Notes: a model not told the origin generated them from the sequence alone. Counted from the stretch's first letter, positions 36,042-46,646 are shown. The stretch: DNA of 64,000 bases from Halobacillus campisalis (GCF_030345335.1 NZ_JAPVRC010000003.1:1-64000), one strand, 5' to 3'. Numbers and translations: made by a program.

Positions 36042-36211
36042 GTTTCCGTTATGAAAGACAGCGTTTAGAGCTCCGGGAAATCACTCGCTTTCCGTGGGAG
36101 CGCGGTGAGCTTCCTCGAGCTGACGCTCTGCGGGATCTCACCAAGCACTCTCTTCCCACAGGAGTCTCACAATTTCCCGGAGCTCTTTGCGATTGTTAGA
36201 ATCACGGAAAC
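36042..36211. repeat. Palindromic intergenic repeat, GAGCTCCGGG arm subtype
   Basis: Inner arms AGAGCTCCGGGAAAT (36067-36081) and their exact complement (36172-36186) lie inside outer arms AGTTTCCGT/ACGGAAAC. It is nearly the same as 25453-25621 and in the same orientation. The left flank (GAGGATTCAGTTTCGATATATTCGG) is also shared. No gene is seen from 35943 to 37120. Confidence 0.88.
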
Positions 36212-36411
36212 ATTTGAGATAGAGCTTTGAATGATGTGAAACTCATTTTGAGTGACAACGACAAGTCGCTCTGTCTCCAATACCCCATTACAACAAATTG
36301 ACCTTTTCCACCTAATTGTTGATTGTCTGAAAGGCTAGGTCACTGACTTTTGTTCACTTTATTCCCTATCGATTAAGATTGATTGTGATTATTTCCGAGA
36401 GAATTTATAGC

Positions 36412-36560
36412 GGATGGGGCTGAAGGAAACGGTTAGACTCCTAGTGTTGAAAGCAGAAGCCTTCGTTCAGCAGCGTATCGATTGGGCAGAGCTAACGGAG
36501 ATAAAGAAAATCAGAACAACGTAGTAGGTTCGTTGTTGACTTACAAATCTCGCTATAGAA
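36412..36560. repeat. Diverged copy of the insert-type repeat
   Basis: This stretch contains CTTCGTTCAGCAGCG, GAGCTAACGGAGATAAAG and GTTGTTGACTTAC, all close to the insert inside the palindrome at 36610-36991. It also follows an AGACTCCT sequence, the same context as the two better copies. The surrounding palindrome is not intact here. Confidence 0.65.
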
Positions 36561-36609
36561 GATACGCTGATTAAATGAGAGCTCAAAAGTTTTTTAATCC
36601 AATCCAAAC

Positions 36610-36991
36610 GGGTTCGTTTCTAACTTCTATCGAATGGGGTGGTTGGGAAGCTGCGAGACTCCTTTTGTAAAAGCGTAAGCGCTTCGTTCAGCGGCGTATG
36701 GACTGGACTGAGCTGACGGAGATAAAGGAAACACGAAGAACGGAGTGATTCGATGTTGACTTATCGGACAGAAGTGAAGGAAGTCTCAATAGCCGCTAAG
36801 CGCTGGAGCTGGATAGTCCCCCATAAGGTTTATGAACTTAATCACGCCCTAGACTACTATGAGTGTAAGAGGTGGGAGAAGGAAATAGGCGGGATCCCAC
36901 AGGGCTTTAGCCCGAGGAAGCTCGCCAGTTCCCCCACAGGAAAGCGAGTAGCTTCCCAACCACCCCTGACTCTTATTAAGGCACCGAACCC
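36610..36991. repeat. Palindromic repeat interrupted by a second repeat
   Basis: The outer palindrome has perfect 17-bp arms (GGGGTGGTTGGGAAGCT, 36636-36652, with 36950-36966) and the usual core on both sides. Between GAGACTCC and TGGGAGAAGG about 200 bp are inserted (about 36663-36872), including CTTCGTTCAGCGGCG, ACTGAGCTGACGGAGAT and CGCTAAGCGCTGGAGC. The same insert, inverted with its host repeat, lies at 53155-53360. Confidence 0.8.
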
Positions 36992-37089
36992 CAGGTTGCG
37001 AAACCAAGTCTTCCATGATCCTGCTATATTATTGAATAACTCTTTACCAAACATCAACAATAATGCAGCACTAATTTTATGTAAAAAAT

Positions 37090-37120
37090 AAGACCCCTGC
37101 CATCACAGCAGGGATCTTTT
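37090..37120 (-). terminator. Terminator of the arginine operon
   Basis: On the minus strand GATCCCTGC pairs with GCAGGGGTC, followed by TTATTTTTTAC, just after the argF stop codon. Confidence 0.85.
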
Positions 37121-38083
37121 TTATGAACAACGATGACCAGCCACCGATTGTAATATTGCTTTTTGAACGTGCAGGCGGTTTTCTGCCTGCTGGAAAACAG
37201 CCGAATGAGGTCCGTCTATAACAGAAGCTGTCACTTCTTCCTCACGATGTGCGGGAAGACAATGTAAAAAGTGGACATCCTCCTTAGCGATTTTCAGTAA
37301 TTCGTCATTCACCTGATAATCAGCCAAATCTTTTAAACGCACTTCCGTTTCTTCCTCCTGCCCCATGCTCGTCCATACGTCGGTATAGATTACATCGGCA
37401 CCCTGTACCGCAATCATAGGATCATGTTCAATTTTTACAGAACCTCTATTTTCTTTAGCTGCCTGATTTGCTTTTTCTACGATTTCATCGTCTGGTTCAT
37501 ATCCCTTCGGTGAAGACACTACGACCTCCATCCCCATCATTGCGGATAGAATCATAAGAGAATGGGCTACGTTGTTGCCGTCACCTATATAAACGACTTT
37601 AACTCCCGATAATCTTCCTTTCAGCTCAAGGATAGTGAATACATCAGCTAAAGCCTGGCATGGATGGTATATATCACATAGGCCATTAATAACTGGAATG
37701 GTGGCATGTTCCGCAAGTTCAGCTAATTTTTCATGGGATGTCGTACGATACATGATGGCATCTACATAACCTGATAACACTTTTGCAGTATCAGCGATTG
37801 TTTCACCACGGCCGATTTGAATGTCCCTACTGTTCAAATAGAGGGCGTGTCCCCCCATCTGAACCATACCTACTTCGAATGAAACTCTTGTACGTGTCGA
37901 AGATTTTTCGAAAATCATACCTAATGTTTTTCCGCTCATCATGTTATTGTGCGGATTTTCTTTAAGGTCCTGGGTTTGTGCCAGAAGCTGAGACACATCC
38001 GTTTGTGTGAAATCAAGCCAGCTCAGTACGTTGCGGCCTTTTAATGTGTGGGTGTGAGTCATCATTTCGTCCATTAAGTTCAT
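37121..38083 (-). CDS. argF: Ornithine carbamoyltransferase
   Basis: The 320-residue product has the carbamoyl-phosphate motif EKSSTRTRVSFEVG (about 55-68), HPCQALADV (about 133-141), the ornithine segment DVWTSMGQEEE (about 231-241) and the catalytic HCLPAHREEEV (about 269-279). It makes citrulline from ornithine and carbamoyl phosphate. The ATG at 38083 is chosen because AAAGGAGTG lies upstream and the carB stop ends one base before it; an open frame running further upstream would overlap carB by over 50 nt. It is the last gene of the arginine cluster. Confidence 0.95.
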   Translation of the reverse strand: MNLMDEMMTHTHTLKGRNVLSWLDFTQTDVSQLLAQTQDLKENPHNNMMSGKTLGMIFEKSSTRTRVSFEVGMVQMGGHALYLNSRDIQIGRGETIADTAKVLSGYVDAIMYRTTSHEKLAELAEHATIPVINGLCDIYHPCQALADVFTILELKGRLSGVKVVYIGDGNNVAHSLMILSAMMGMEVVVSSPKGYEPDDEIVEKANQAAKENRGSVKIEHDPMIAVQGADVIYTDVWTSMGQEEETEVRLKDLADYQVNDELLKIAKEDVHFLHCLPAHREEEVTASVIDGPHSAVFQQAENRLHVQKAILQSVAGHRCS

Positions 38084-38084
38084 T

Positions 38085-41000
38085 CTAAACACACTCCTTT
38101 TTTGTATTCCCGGGCAGCGGGGTCGGCTGATATGGGTCATACGCCAGTGAATCTATATATGCATTGAACGTTGTCGGTTCAGTGAATACGGTGACCCCGC
38201 TTTTCAAGGCCTGGATTCTTTTATATGAATCATCTTTCGAATTTCCATCATTCATATAAACTTTCGCTTCTTTCGTCTGAATCCAATCTGAAAAGCTCAA
38301 GTCGCTCGATTTTCCTTTTACAATCGAAACCGCTTCTATCAAACATACATCCTCATCTTCGTAAGGATTAGGCAGGTGTGCGAACACTTTGGCCATAGCC
38401 TCTTCTACGGTATTTCCAAGACACATTCCTTCTCCCGTGGAAAGCATATTGGCTCCCAGCTTGTGGTCAAGCTCAGGCATGGCATGGGAAGAAAATAAAG
38501 GATACTTGACCGCTGCCTTTTGAATAAGTGGCTGTTTCTCATTTCCCAAACTAAAATCAGGATCTTTCACGAGTACTTTTACCGCCAGCTCCACAAGAGA
38601 TACATCTGAAACTTTACTGATGATCGGCACCGTACGGCTTGCCCTCGGATTGACCTCCAGCACATAAACAGTATCGCCTGACAGTAAAAATTGGATGTTC
38701 ATCAGTCCATGATAATTTACTTTTTGGACAAGCTGTCGTGCATATTTCTTCATGGTTTCTTTGACCTCAGAAGATAAATTCGTTGATGGGAAGATCGCCA
38801 TACTATCGCCTGAATGTACCCCTGCCGGTTCGATGTGTTCCATGATTTCAGGAATGAAAACATCGTGGCCATCTGCAACTAAATCAATCTCCGACTCACT
38901 TCCCGTCATAAACTGATCGAGTACGATCGGATAATGACGAGCATCTGTATGTTCCAAGGCACTTTTCAATTCTTTTTCGTTCTCTACTTTCACCATCCCC
39001 ATGCCTCCGATCACATACGAAGGACGGCAGAGCAGCGGGTACTCATAAGAACTTGCTGCTTCTAATGCTTCCTCCATCGTATGGCACATGGAGCCAGGGA
39101 TATGAGGGATTTCTAAACGATTCAGTACATCGTAAAATTGTTCTCGATCTTCAAGCTGAGCGATCGTATCGATCGGTACTCCAGCTAAAGGGAGGCCTGC
39201 TTCATCTAATTCATCCGCAATGTTGATCGCCGTCTGCCCGCCGAATTGCGTGAATATGAGATCGATGTCCTCATGTTCAACTATCGACTCGATTACTTCT
39301 TTATTAATTGGATCGAAGTACAAACGGTCGGCTGTCGTATAGTCCGTACTCACCGTTTCGGGGTTATTGTTAATCATGACGGTCGTCCAGCCAAGGTTCC
39401 GCAGGCTTTGAATAGCTTTAACCGCACTATAATCGAATTCCACCCCTTGTCCGATCCGTATAGGCCCCGATCCTATAATCAAGGCTTTTTTATTAGATGG
39501 CAGCGGTTCTATTTCATTGATTCCAGCATAAGTCGTATAAACATAGTTGGTAGCAGCTTCAAACTCCGCTGCACATGTGTCGACCATTTTATATCCAGGC
39601 TTTATGCCGTATTCGCTGCGAATTTTTTTAATTTCTGCAGGGGTCTTCTGCTGCAGTTCGGCTATTTTATTATCGGTAAACCCTTGCACTTTTGCTATTT
39701 GTAAAAGCTTTTTATCCAATGAAGTACTTTCAAGCTTTTCTTCCATTTCTACAATGTTGTTCACGATATTTAAGAAAAACAGATCGATAGCTGTCTCTTT
39801 ATGAATCGCCTCTACACTTTCCCCCTGCTGCAGTAATTGTACAATGGCGAAGTAGCGTAAATCTGTCGGCTTCTTCAAATGAACATAAAGCTCATCCTCC
39901 GGAATGAATGGAATCGATTGATCCATCGAAGATACCGCTTTTTGAAAAGCTCCTTCGAGTGTACGATCAATGGCCATTACTTCCCCAGTAGCCTTCATTT
40001 TTGTACCGAGCTTGCGATCAGCTCCGGTAAACTTATCAAATGGCCAGCGCGGAAACTTGACGACAACGTAGTCAAGGGCCGGTTCAAAGCTCGCGAAAGT
40101 CGTACCTGTCAGCGGGTTTTTCAGTTCATCCAACTGAAAGCCAAGTGCCAGCTTCGTCGCCATTTTAGCAATCGGATAGCCGGTTGCCTTGGAGGCCAAC
40201 GCGGAGGAGCGGCTGACACGCGGGTTTACCTCGATGACATAATATTCTTTACTGTAAGGGTCAAGAGCGAACTGAACATTACAGCCGCCGACAACGTCAA
40301 GTGCAGCGACGATGTTAAAAGCTGCTGTTCTGAGCATTTGGTATTCCTGATCCGTAAGCGTCTGGGACGGAGCAACTACGATAGAATCGCCTGTATGCAC
40401 CCCGACGGGATCGAAATTTTCCATGTTACATACGCTGATACATGTTCCGTTCACATCCCGCATGATCTCATATTCAACCTCTTTGAACCCTGCGATGCTT
40501 TTTTCGATGATGACCTGGCCGATTGGACTGGCCTTTAAACCATTATGAATCAGTTCTTTTAAATCCTTTTGATTGTCGGTAATTCCTCCTCCGCGTCCAC
40601 CAAGTGTATAAGCGGGACGGCTGATTACCGGATAGCCGAATGTATCGGTGAATTGAAGGGCTTCTTCTACACTTGCGATGACTTGACTCTCAGGTACCGG
40701 CTGATTCAGTTCATCCATAAGCTCACGGAACAGCTCTCGGTCCTCCCCTTGCTGTATCGATTGAATACTCGTCCCCAGTAGAGTCAGGTTATATTTTTCA
40801 AAAAGATCGTGTTTATCCATCTCTACGGCAAGGTTAAGGGCCGTCTGGCCGCCAAGCCCTGCTAGAACTGCGTCAGGGGATTCTTTTTTAATAATCGCTT
40901 CTATACTTGTGACCGTAAGGGGTTCGCAATATACGGTATCTGCAATTTCATTATCCGTCATTATAGTTGCCGGGTTATTATTGACGAGCACTACCTCATG

Positions 41001-41108
41001 TCCTTCCTCTTTAAGAGCAAGACATCCTTGCGTCCCGGAATAATCAAATTCAGCTGCCTGGCCGATCACGATAGGACCAGACCCGATCACTAACACTTTT
41101 TCAGGCAT
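38085..41108 (-). CDS. carB: Carbamoyl-phosphate synthase large chain, arginine type
   Basis: The 1007-residue product has two ATP-grasp halves. The N-half (1-400) holds GSGPIVIGQAAEFDYSGTQ and VIEVNPRVSRSSALASKATG; the C-half (about 545-930) holds GSGPIRIGQGVEFDYSAV and VLEVNPRASRTVPIISKVS. The C-terminal allosteric domain is short (about 935-1007) compared with the roughly 1070 residues of pyrimidine-type enzymes, which fits an arginine-dedicated isozyme. It overlaps carA by 8 nt and is followed directly by argF. Confidence 0.95.
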   Translation of the reverse strand: MPEKVLVIGSGPIVIGQAAEFDYSGTQGCLALKEEGHEVVLVNNNPATIMTDNEIADTVYCEPLTVTSIEAIIKKESPDAVLAGLGGQTALNLAVEMDKHDLFEKYNLTLLGTSIQSIQQGEDRELFRELMDELNQPVPESQVIASVEEALQFTDTFGYPVISRPAYTLGGRGGGITDNQKDLKELIHNGLKASPIGQVIIEKSIAGFKEVEYEIMRDVNGTCISVCNMENFDPVGVHTGDSIVVAPSQTLTDQEYQMLRTAAFNIVAALDVVGGCNVQFALDPYSKEYYVIEVNPRVSRSSALASKATGYPIAKMATKLALGFQLDELKNPLTGTTFASFEPALDYVVVKFPRWPFDKFTGADRKLGTKMKATGEVMAIDRTLEGAFQKAVSSMDQSIPFIPEDELYVHLKKPTDLRYFAIVQLLQQGESVEAIHKETAIDLFFLNIVNNIVEMEEKLESTSLDKKLLQIAKVQGFTDNKIAELQQKTPAEIKKIRSEYGIKPGYKMVDTCAAEFEAATNYVYTTYAGINEIEPLPSNKKALIIGSGPIRIGQGVEFDYSAVKAIQSLRNLGWTTVMINNNPETVSTDYTTADRLYFDPINKEVIESIVEHEDIDLIFTQFGGQTAINIADELDEAGLPLAGVPIDTIAQLEDREQFYDVLNRLEIPHIPGSMCHTMEEALEAASSYEYPLLCRPSYVIGGMGMVKVENEKELKSALEHTDARHYPIVLDQFMTGSESEIDLVADGHDVFIPEIMEHIEPAGVHSGDSMAIFPSTNLSSEVKETMKKYARQLVQKVNYHGLMNIQFLLSGDTVYVLEVNPRASRTVPIISKVSDVSLVELAVKVLVKDPDFSLGNEKQPLIQKAAVKYPLFSSHAMPELDHKLGANMLSTGEGMCLGNTVEEAMAKVFAHLPNPYEDEDVCLIEAVSIVKGKSSDLSFSDWIQTKEAKVYMNDGNSKDDSYKRIQALKSGVTVFTEPTTFNAYIDSLAYDPYQPTPLPGNTKKECV

Positions 41109-42168
41109 AAACTTGCACTCCTTTCTTACTTGGTATGTCAGTTAGGAATTCATCGATCAGCCAGAGAGCGTCTTCCGGACCGGGGTTGGCTTCTGGATGA
41201 AATTGTGCCGAAAGGATGGGTTTGGATGGATGCAATAGTCCTTCTACCGATCCATCATTCACATTACTGAAACTGACTTCCAGCACCGTATCGTTAAGGC
41301 TTTCTTCATCAACAACATAATTATGATTTTGAGAAGTAATGAAAATACGCCCCGACTGGACGTCTTTCACCGGATGATTCGCGCCTCGATGCCCAAAACT
41401 CAGCTTTTTTGTGTCTGCGCCAAATGCCAGAGCAATAATTTGATGACCGAAACAGATCCCTAATGAAGGATAAGCTTCCAGAATTTCTTTTATTTCAGCA
41501 AGATACTTTGTCGCATCTTTTGGATCACCAGGTCCGTTAGAAAGCACGATTCCGTCAGGATTCAATTTATAAACGTCACTCAAATTCGTGAATGGAATGA
41601 CAGTGACTTTCGCTTCTTTTTCCACTAATTGCTCCACAATTGAGCTTTTATATCCAAAATCGATGACTACGATATGTTTCTTACCTTCTCCATGACAAGT
41701 TGTAATTGGGTTATACGCTTGATAGATTTGACCCATAAGCTCCTTGTCTGACGGCAAGACAGATTCTTTGGCTAAGGCTCCCTGACAAGTGCCTTCACTT
41801 CTGATAGATTTAGTGATCTCTCTTGTATCGACGTCTGTTAGAAATGGAACATTCCATTTTTTCAAATAATCTTTCAATGAAATCGTAGCTTGATAATGAG
41901 ATACTGTGTCAGCGCACTGAAGCATAACTACGCCGTTGACCTGTGGCTCTTCGCTCTCAAAGTCATCTTCATTGATTCCATAATTTCCGATCAACGGATA
42001 CGTAAATACAACGATTTGGCCCTTATAAGAAGGATCAGTCAATACTTCTTGATAGCCTGTCATCCCTGTAAAAAATACTACCTCACCTTCAACCGGCTTC
42101 TGCCAATCAGAAGAAGCCTCGCCTTGATAGCTTTGTCCCTCTTGTAATGTTAAGAATCCTTGCATCAT
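41101..42168 (-). CDS. carA: Carbamoyl-phosphate synthase small chain
   Basis: The 355-residue product has the N-terminal CarA domain (LTLQEGQSYQG, GMTGYQEVLTDPSY) and a C-terminal class I amidotransferase with nucleophile GICFGHQ (about 236-242) and catalytic QFHPEANPGP. It feeds ammonia from glutamine to CarB. Two adjacent ATG codons could start it. A 104-nt gap before it contains a good ARG box, so carAB-argF may start from its own promoter. Confidence 0.95.
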   Translation of the reverse strand: MMQGFLTLQEGQSYQGEASSDWQKPVEGEVVFFTGMTGYQEVLTDPSYKGQIVVFTYPLIGNYGINEDDFESEEPQVNGVVMLQCADTVSHYQATISLKDYLKKWNVPFLTDVDTREITKSIRSEGTCQGALAKESVLPSDKELMGQIYQAYNPITTCHGEGKKHIVVIDFGYKSSIVEQLVEKEAKVTVIPFTNLSDVYKLNPDGIVLSNGPGDPKDATKYLAEIKEILEAYPSLGICFGHQIIALAFGADTKKLSFGHRGANHPVKDVQSGRIFITSQNHNYVVDEESLNDTVLEVSFSNVNDGSVEGLLHPSKPILSAQFHPEANPGPEDALWLIDEFLTDIPSKKGVQVYA

Positions 42169-42198
42169 ACTCCACCTCGCTGCATTTTTATTAGTTTT

Positions 42199-42216
42199 TT
42201 AGTATTTTTATACATT
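42199..42216 (-). promoter_or_regulatory. ARG box (AhrC/ArgR operator) upstream of carA
   Basis: On the minus strand AATGTATAAAAATACTAA matches 12 of the 14 fixed positions of the ARG-box consensus TNTGNATWWWWATNCANA. It lies 31 nt upstream of the carA start in an AT-rich gap. This supports arginine-dependent repression of carAB-argF by AhrC/ArgR. Confidence 0.6.
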
Positions 42217-42272
42217 TATTAAGTTAAAAAACTTCGTAGAAAGGAAGACCCCCCTCCCACAAAGTTAAGTGA

Positions 42273-43430
42273 TTATTTATGTGCCGCTTTTTCAAAAGCC
42301 AGCACATTTTCCAAAATCGTAACAGCCTGATCAATCTCTTTATCTGTCACATTCAGTGGCGGCAGCAAGCGAATAACCTGTGGTCCGGCCAGTACAGCTA
42401 ATAAACCTTTTTCTCTAAGCTTATGAATGTAATCGATAGCCGGGTCATCAAGTTCTATGCCGATCATAAGTCCCCTGCCCCGGACTTCTTTTACACTCGC
42501 TACCGGCGACAGCTTCCTTTCCAGCATTTTTCGAAAATACTCAGCTTTACTTTGCACACCTTGCAAAAATTCTTCTGGAAAAATGGTTTGCAGTGTAGCT
42601 GTAACAGCAGCTGATGCTAAAGGACTGCCGCCGAAAGTTGATCCGTGAGTACCAGCGGTGAATGTCTCTGCTAACTCGGCTTTCCCAAGCATAGCTCCGA
42701 CTGGAAAACCGCTTCCTAACCCTTTTGCAGAAGTTACGATGTCCGGATCCAGATGAAAATGCTGATAAGCGAAGGGCTTCCCTGTTCTTCCGATACCGGT
42801 CTGTACTTCATCGATGATCAATAAAGCACCGATCTGCTGACATTTTTGCTCCACAGCCTTCAAAAACAACTCTGTCCCCTCAACGACGCCTCCTTCGCCT
42901 TGAATCACTTCAACCATAATGGCGGCCACTTCTCCGCGATCTGCCAGTTCAAATACAGCTTCTGCATCATTGTAAGGAAGATATTCAAATGTCGGCAGCA
43001 GCTGCCCATACCCTTCATGAATTTTATCCTGACCGGTGGCGCTCATCGTAGCGAACGTCCTACCGTGAAAGGATTGTTTGAACGTTATGATCTTATCCTT
43101 GCCTGTATGCTTACGGGCCAGCTTGATGGCAGCTTCATTCGCTTCTGCCCCACTATTGCAAAAAAACGCATAATCCAAATCCGTTGGCCCCGTCAAAAGT
43201 TGAGCCGCTTCTCGTTGACCTGGGATTTCATACAAATTGGAAACGTGCCATACTTTTCCGAGCTGCTTTTGAATGGCTTTTTCCACAGCTGGAGGACGGT
43301 GTCCTAAATTACATACCGCAATTCCAGATACAAAGTCTAAATATTCCCTGCCTTTCTGGTCAGTCACTACTGTGCCTTCCCCTGATTCAATCGTAAGAGG
43401 AAAACGGTTGTAGGTTGGAAATACACTCAT
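42273..43430 (-). CDS. argD: Acetylornithine aminotransferase
   Basis: The 385-residue product is a class III PLP aminotransferase. It shows [33 protein letters not shown] (about 92-109), [27 protein letters not shown] and the PLP lysine in [14 protein letters not shown] (about 230-243). It converts N-acetylglutamate semialdehyde to N-acetylornithine. It overlaps argB by 4 nt. Confidence 0.95.
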   Translation of the reverse strand: MSVFPTYNRFPLTIESGEGTVVTDQKGREYLDFVSGIAVCNLGHRPPAVEKAIQKQLGKVWHVSNLYEIPGQREAAQLLTGPTDLDYAFFCNSGAEANEAAIKLARKHTGKDKIITFKQSFHGRTFATMSATGQDKIHEGYGQLLPTFEYLPYNDAEAVFELADRGEVAAIMVEVIQGEGGVVEGTELFLKAVEQKCQQIGALLIIDEVQTGIGRTGKPFAYQHFHLDPDIVTSAKGLGSGFPVGAMLGKAELAETFTAGTHGSTFGGSPLASAAVTATLQTIFPEEFLQGVQSKAEYFRKMLERKLSPVASVKEVRGRGLMIGIELDDPAIDYIHKLREKGLLAVLAGPQVIRLLPPLNVTDKEIDQAVTILENVLAFEKAAHK

Positions 43431-44245
43431 TTGACTACTCCTTCCTTTACTGTCTGATGGATCGTGGTTCCTTTAATCACGTCTCCTTGTACTAATGATT
43501 GCTCTCCACTTACGACCAGAACTTCATGCAAGTGCTCTGATAAGGCATTGACAGCTGATTTGACCTTCGGAATCATGCCTCCATAGATGACACCTGCTGT
43601 GATCATAGATTCAATCTCTTCTGGTGTCGTTCGTTCAATAATTTCGTCTTCATTCATAATGCCCGGCACATCTGTTACAAACAATAATTTTTCTGCATTC
43701 AGAGCATTAGCTACAGCTGCTGCAGCCACATCAGCATTAACATTCACCATCTGGCCATCAGCTGTAGTTGCGAGCGGAGCAATGACAGGAATATAATCTT
43801 TCTCTAAAATCTGCTGGATCAATCCGCCATTCACACCTTCTATTTCTCCAACAAAACCTAGTTTCTCTTCATCGATCAAACGTGCTTGAAGCAAGCCGCC
43901 ATCAGAGCCTTTAAGGCCTACGCAGGGAACCCCCTGTTTAGTAAATGCGGAGGTTACCTGGGCGCTGACCGTTCCGCCTAACGTCATCGTCACCACTTCA
44001 AGGGTTTCTGCCGTCGTTTTCCGAAGCCCTTCGAAGAACTCTCCTTTGATGTCCAAGTCCTCCAGCAGTGCTGTGATAGCCGGACCGCCTCCATGTACAA
44101 CTACGCATTGGTACCTTTTTTTCAATTCGCAGAAGCTTTTATAAAAGCTTTCCGATAGGTGGTTGATCATGCTCCCTCCTAGTTTAATAACGAGGACGGG
44201 CTTCTGTTTACGTTCGATAGCTTGCATTGATTTTGACATAGTCAT
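43427..44245 (-). CDS. argB: Acetylglutamate kinase
   Basis: The 272-residue product has the amino-acid-kinase motifs VIKLGGSMI (about 19-27), [16 protein letters not shown] (about 48-63), [32 protein letters not shown] and [13 protein letters not shown]. It phosphorylates N-acetylglutamate. The start overlaps the argJ end by 38 nt; in-frame ATGs at 44239 and 44227 are alternatives, so the exact start is uncertain. Confidence 0.93.
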   Translation of the reverse strand: MTMSKSMQAIERKQKPVLVIKLGGSMINHLSESFYKSFCELKKRYQCVVVHGGGPAITALLEDLDIKGEFFEGLRKTTAETLEVVTMTLGGTVSAQVTSAFTKQGVPCVGLKGSDGGLLQARLIDEEKLGFVGEIEGVNGGLIQQILEKDYIPVIAPLATTADGQMVNVNADVAAAAVANALNAEKLLFVTDVPGIMNEDEIIERTTPEEIESMITAGVIYGGMIPKVKSAVNALSEHLHEVLVVSGEQSLVQGDVIKGTTIHQTVKEGVVK

Positions 44246-45434
44246 ATGTTAAATCACACCCCCAGGCTGTCCCTGATCCCGTACCTTCTTGCAGTTCGAT
44301 ATTGATCGTCACCGTCTCCTTACTCATATCTTCTTCTGCTTGCTTTTCAGAAAAAGGAGAAGGAGTGCCATCACTGAATACAAGCTGGCTTTCGATGTAT
44401 ATCTTGCAATGTTCAGCGTCGACTTTGGCTTCACTATGACCAATTGCGCCTACGATTCTTCCCCAGTTTGCATCCACTCCGTAAACGGCCGTTTTCACTA
44501 AACTAGAACCGACCACTTTTTTCGCAACAATACGAGCTTCCTCGTTTGTATGAGCTCCTGTGACGTTGACTTCTATCAATTTCGTCGCTCCTTCTCCGTC
44601 TTTAGCTATTTTTTTAGCCAAATCTTCGCAGACGAGCTGGAGCGTTTCTTGAAATGCACTCCACTGCGGATGTTCAGGGGAAAGCGGGTTGTTCTCTACT
44701 GTTCCGTTTGCCATGGTCAACACCATATCATTCGTCGATGTTTCGCCGTCCACAGTGATTTGGTTAAAGGTTTTTTCGATAGATAGGCTCAAAGCCGTCT
44801 GAAGATGGGTTGAACCTATTGCTGCATCCGTAGTGATAAAGCCCAGCATGGTAGCCATATTCGGATGGATCATCCCAGATCCTTTAGCTGCGCCAGCTAC
44901 CGTAACCGTTTCTCCATCAATTTCGATTTGGTAACATGCTGATTTTTCACATGTATCCGTCGTTAAAATCGCTTGTTGAAAATCATGGGCATTTTCTTTA
45001 CTCAGCTGGACATTTTGCGAGCCGTATTCGATCTTGTCCATTTCCAGCTGCTGACCGATGACACCTGTTGATGCAACAGCGACATGATCTGCAGGCAGCT
45101 CATAACGTTCTGCAATCAGTTCTCTCATTTTATATGCATTCTCAAGACCTTCTTTTCCTGTGCACGCATTAGCAATTGCACTATTTACAGCTATAGCTTG
45201 AATTTTGTTACAAGAAGCAATACTCTCTTGTGTAACCTTTAAAGGAGGAGCTTGAAAGTGACTTTGGGTGTAAACGGCCGCGACAGAGGCGGGCTGAACA
45301 CTCATCAATAATCCATAATCTTTTTTTGCTCGTCGCAGGCCGCAATGCAGTCCTCCCGACATAAATCCTTTAGGCGATGTAAGAGTTCCATTCTCCACCT
45401 TTGAAATCTTGTGCGCGTCCGTTATTTGAATCAA
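44208..45434 (-). CDS. argJ: Bifunctional ornithine acetyltransferase/N-acetylglutamate synthase
   Basis: The 408-residue product is an ArgJ precursor. It shows the self-cleavage site region KGSGMIHPNMATMLGFITTD (about 182-201), where the chain is cut before the threonine of ATML, and the oxyanion segment VASTGVIGQ (about 103-111). It recycles the acetyl group from acetylornithine to glutamate. It lies 22 nt downstream of argC. Confidence 0.95.
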   Translation of the reverse strand: MIQITDAHKISKVENGTLTSPKGFMSGGLHCGLRRAKKDYGLLMSVQPASVAAVYTQSHFQAPPLKVTQESIASCNKIQAIAVNSAIANACTGKEGLENAYKMRELIAERYELPADHVAVASTGVIGQQLEMDKIEYGSQNVQLSKENAHDFQQAILTTDTCEKSACYQIEIDGETVTVAGAAKGSGMIHPNMATMLGFITTDAAIGSTHLQTALSLSIEKTFNQITVDGETSTNDMVLTMANGTVENNPLSPEHPQWSAFQETLQLVCEDLAKKIAKDGEGATKLIEVNVTGAHTNEEARIVAKKVVGSSLVKTAVYGVDANWGRIVGAIGHSEAKVDAEHCKIYIESQLVFSDGTPSPFSEKQAEEDMSKETVTINIELQEGTGSGTAWGCDLTYDYVKINASYRT

Positions 45435-45456
45435 TCGCTCTCTCCCTTTCTATTCG

Positions 45457-46491
45457 TTATGGATATACAGGGACATGCATCAGCCCTGTTGTTTCATCTA
45501 TTCCTTGTGTCAGGTTCATGTTCTGGACAGCCTGGCTGGCTGCGCCTTTCATCAAATTGTCAATGACTGCTACTATTGTCAGTCTGCCTGTACGTTCATC
45601 CATTGCGAGCCCTATGTCACAGTAGTTAGATGCATACACGTCTCTCGTACAAGGGAAATCGCCTGCTCCCCTTACTCTTACAAATGGATGATCTTTATAG
45701 GCCGTCTGATATAAGTCGACCAATTCTTCTAAGCTGAGTACATTATTCAGCTCTACATACATCGTCGCCATAATTCCTCGAGTCATGGGAACCAAGTGGG
45801 TGGAAAATGTAATAGGTTCCGTTTCTTCATTCCAATTTCCGAGCTGCTGCTCAATTTCTGGTATATGTTGATGCTGATTTACTTTATATATTCGGAAGTT
45901 TTCCTGAGTATTCGCAAAGTGTGTCACGTGATTAGAGTTTTTACCCGCTCCTGATACTCCGGACTTAGCGTCGATGATGATTCGGGAAGGGTCTGCTAAT
46001 CGTTCATGCATGACAGGTCCTAACCCAATTAATGCAGCTGTCGGGTAACATCCAGGATTGGCGATTATTTTTGCAGATTGGATCGCTTCCTTGTTCCACT
46101 CCGAAAGTCCATAAACCGACTGTTTTAGTACTTCCTCTGAAGCCGGGGCTTTTTTATACCAGGCTGTATACTCTTCTGGACTGTTAAGACGAAGGTCGCC
46201 CGAGAGGTCGATGACAACTCCTTTGCCTCCTGCAAGCTGTGGCGTAAGTTCACTCGAAACTCCTGCGGGCGTGGCCAGAAAAATGACATCCAGCTGCTGC
46301 TTCATTACTTCCGTATCAAGGTCTTTTAAAACATATTCTTCATTGTTCAAATGGCTGTATATCTCTTGAATAAATTCTCCACTTTGTGAGGAAGAATATA
46401 GATTGATAGTTTTCACCTCTGGATGATTATATAAGAGCCTGAAGAGTTCTACTCCTCCATATCCTGTCGCTCCGATTATTCCGATATCCAA
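45457..46491 (-). CDS. argC: N-acetyl-gamma-glutamyl-phosphate reductase
   Basis: The 344-residue product has the Rossmann start GIIGATGYGGVELFRLL (4-20), the catalytic cysteine in IIANPGCYPTAALIGLGP (about 142-159) and the later HLVPMTRGIMATMYV. It is the first gene of the arginine cluster, whose order argC-J-B-D-carA-B-argF equals that of Bacillus subtilis. Confidence 0.95.
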   Translation of the reverse strand: MDIGIIGATGYGGVELFRLLYNHPEVKTINLYSSSQSGEFIQEIYSHLNNEEYVLKDLDTEVMKQQLDVIFLATPAGVSSELTPQLAGGKGVVIDLSGDLRLNSPEEYTAWYKKAPASEEVLKQSVYGLSEWNKEAIQSAKIIANPGCYPTAALIGLGPVMHERLADPSRIIIDAKSGVSGAGKNSNHVTHFANTQENFRIYKVNQHQHIPEIEQQLGNWNEETEPITFSTHLVPMTRGIMATMYVELNNVLSLEELVDLYQTAYKDHPFVRVRGAGDFPCTRDVYASNYCDIGLAMDERTGRLTIVAVIDNLMKGAASQAVQNMNLTQGIDETTGLMHVPVYP

Positions 46492-46514
46492 ACTTCAGTC
46501 ACCTCTTTTTCATT

Positions 46515-46579
46515 TATGTATAATTATTATATATACCGTATATTTATGACATTATTACCCCTGTAATAAAATCTGTCAA
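46515..46579 (-). promoter_or_regulatory. argC promoter with ARG-box-like operator
   Basis: On the minus strand TTGACA (46579-46574), a 17-nt spacer and AATAAT (46556-46551) form a good promoter. Just downstream TATGTATAATTATTATAT (46515-46532, plus-strand reading) matches 11 of 14 fixed positions of the ARG-box consensus, with a good left half only. Binding there would cover the early transcribed region. Confidence 0.6.
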
Positions 46580-46646
46580 CAGCTCGGGGTGAAAATTTAA
46601 TTTTAAGGATATAAAATACGTTAAACAATGTCAGTCACACGTTATT

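Noticed and set aside
36753-37091. Open frame of 112 codons in the gene-free region before argF.
   Set aside because: It lies wholly within the interrupted palindromic repeat and its flank, has no recognisable protein signature, and parallel copies at 53 kb are not open in the same frame.
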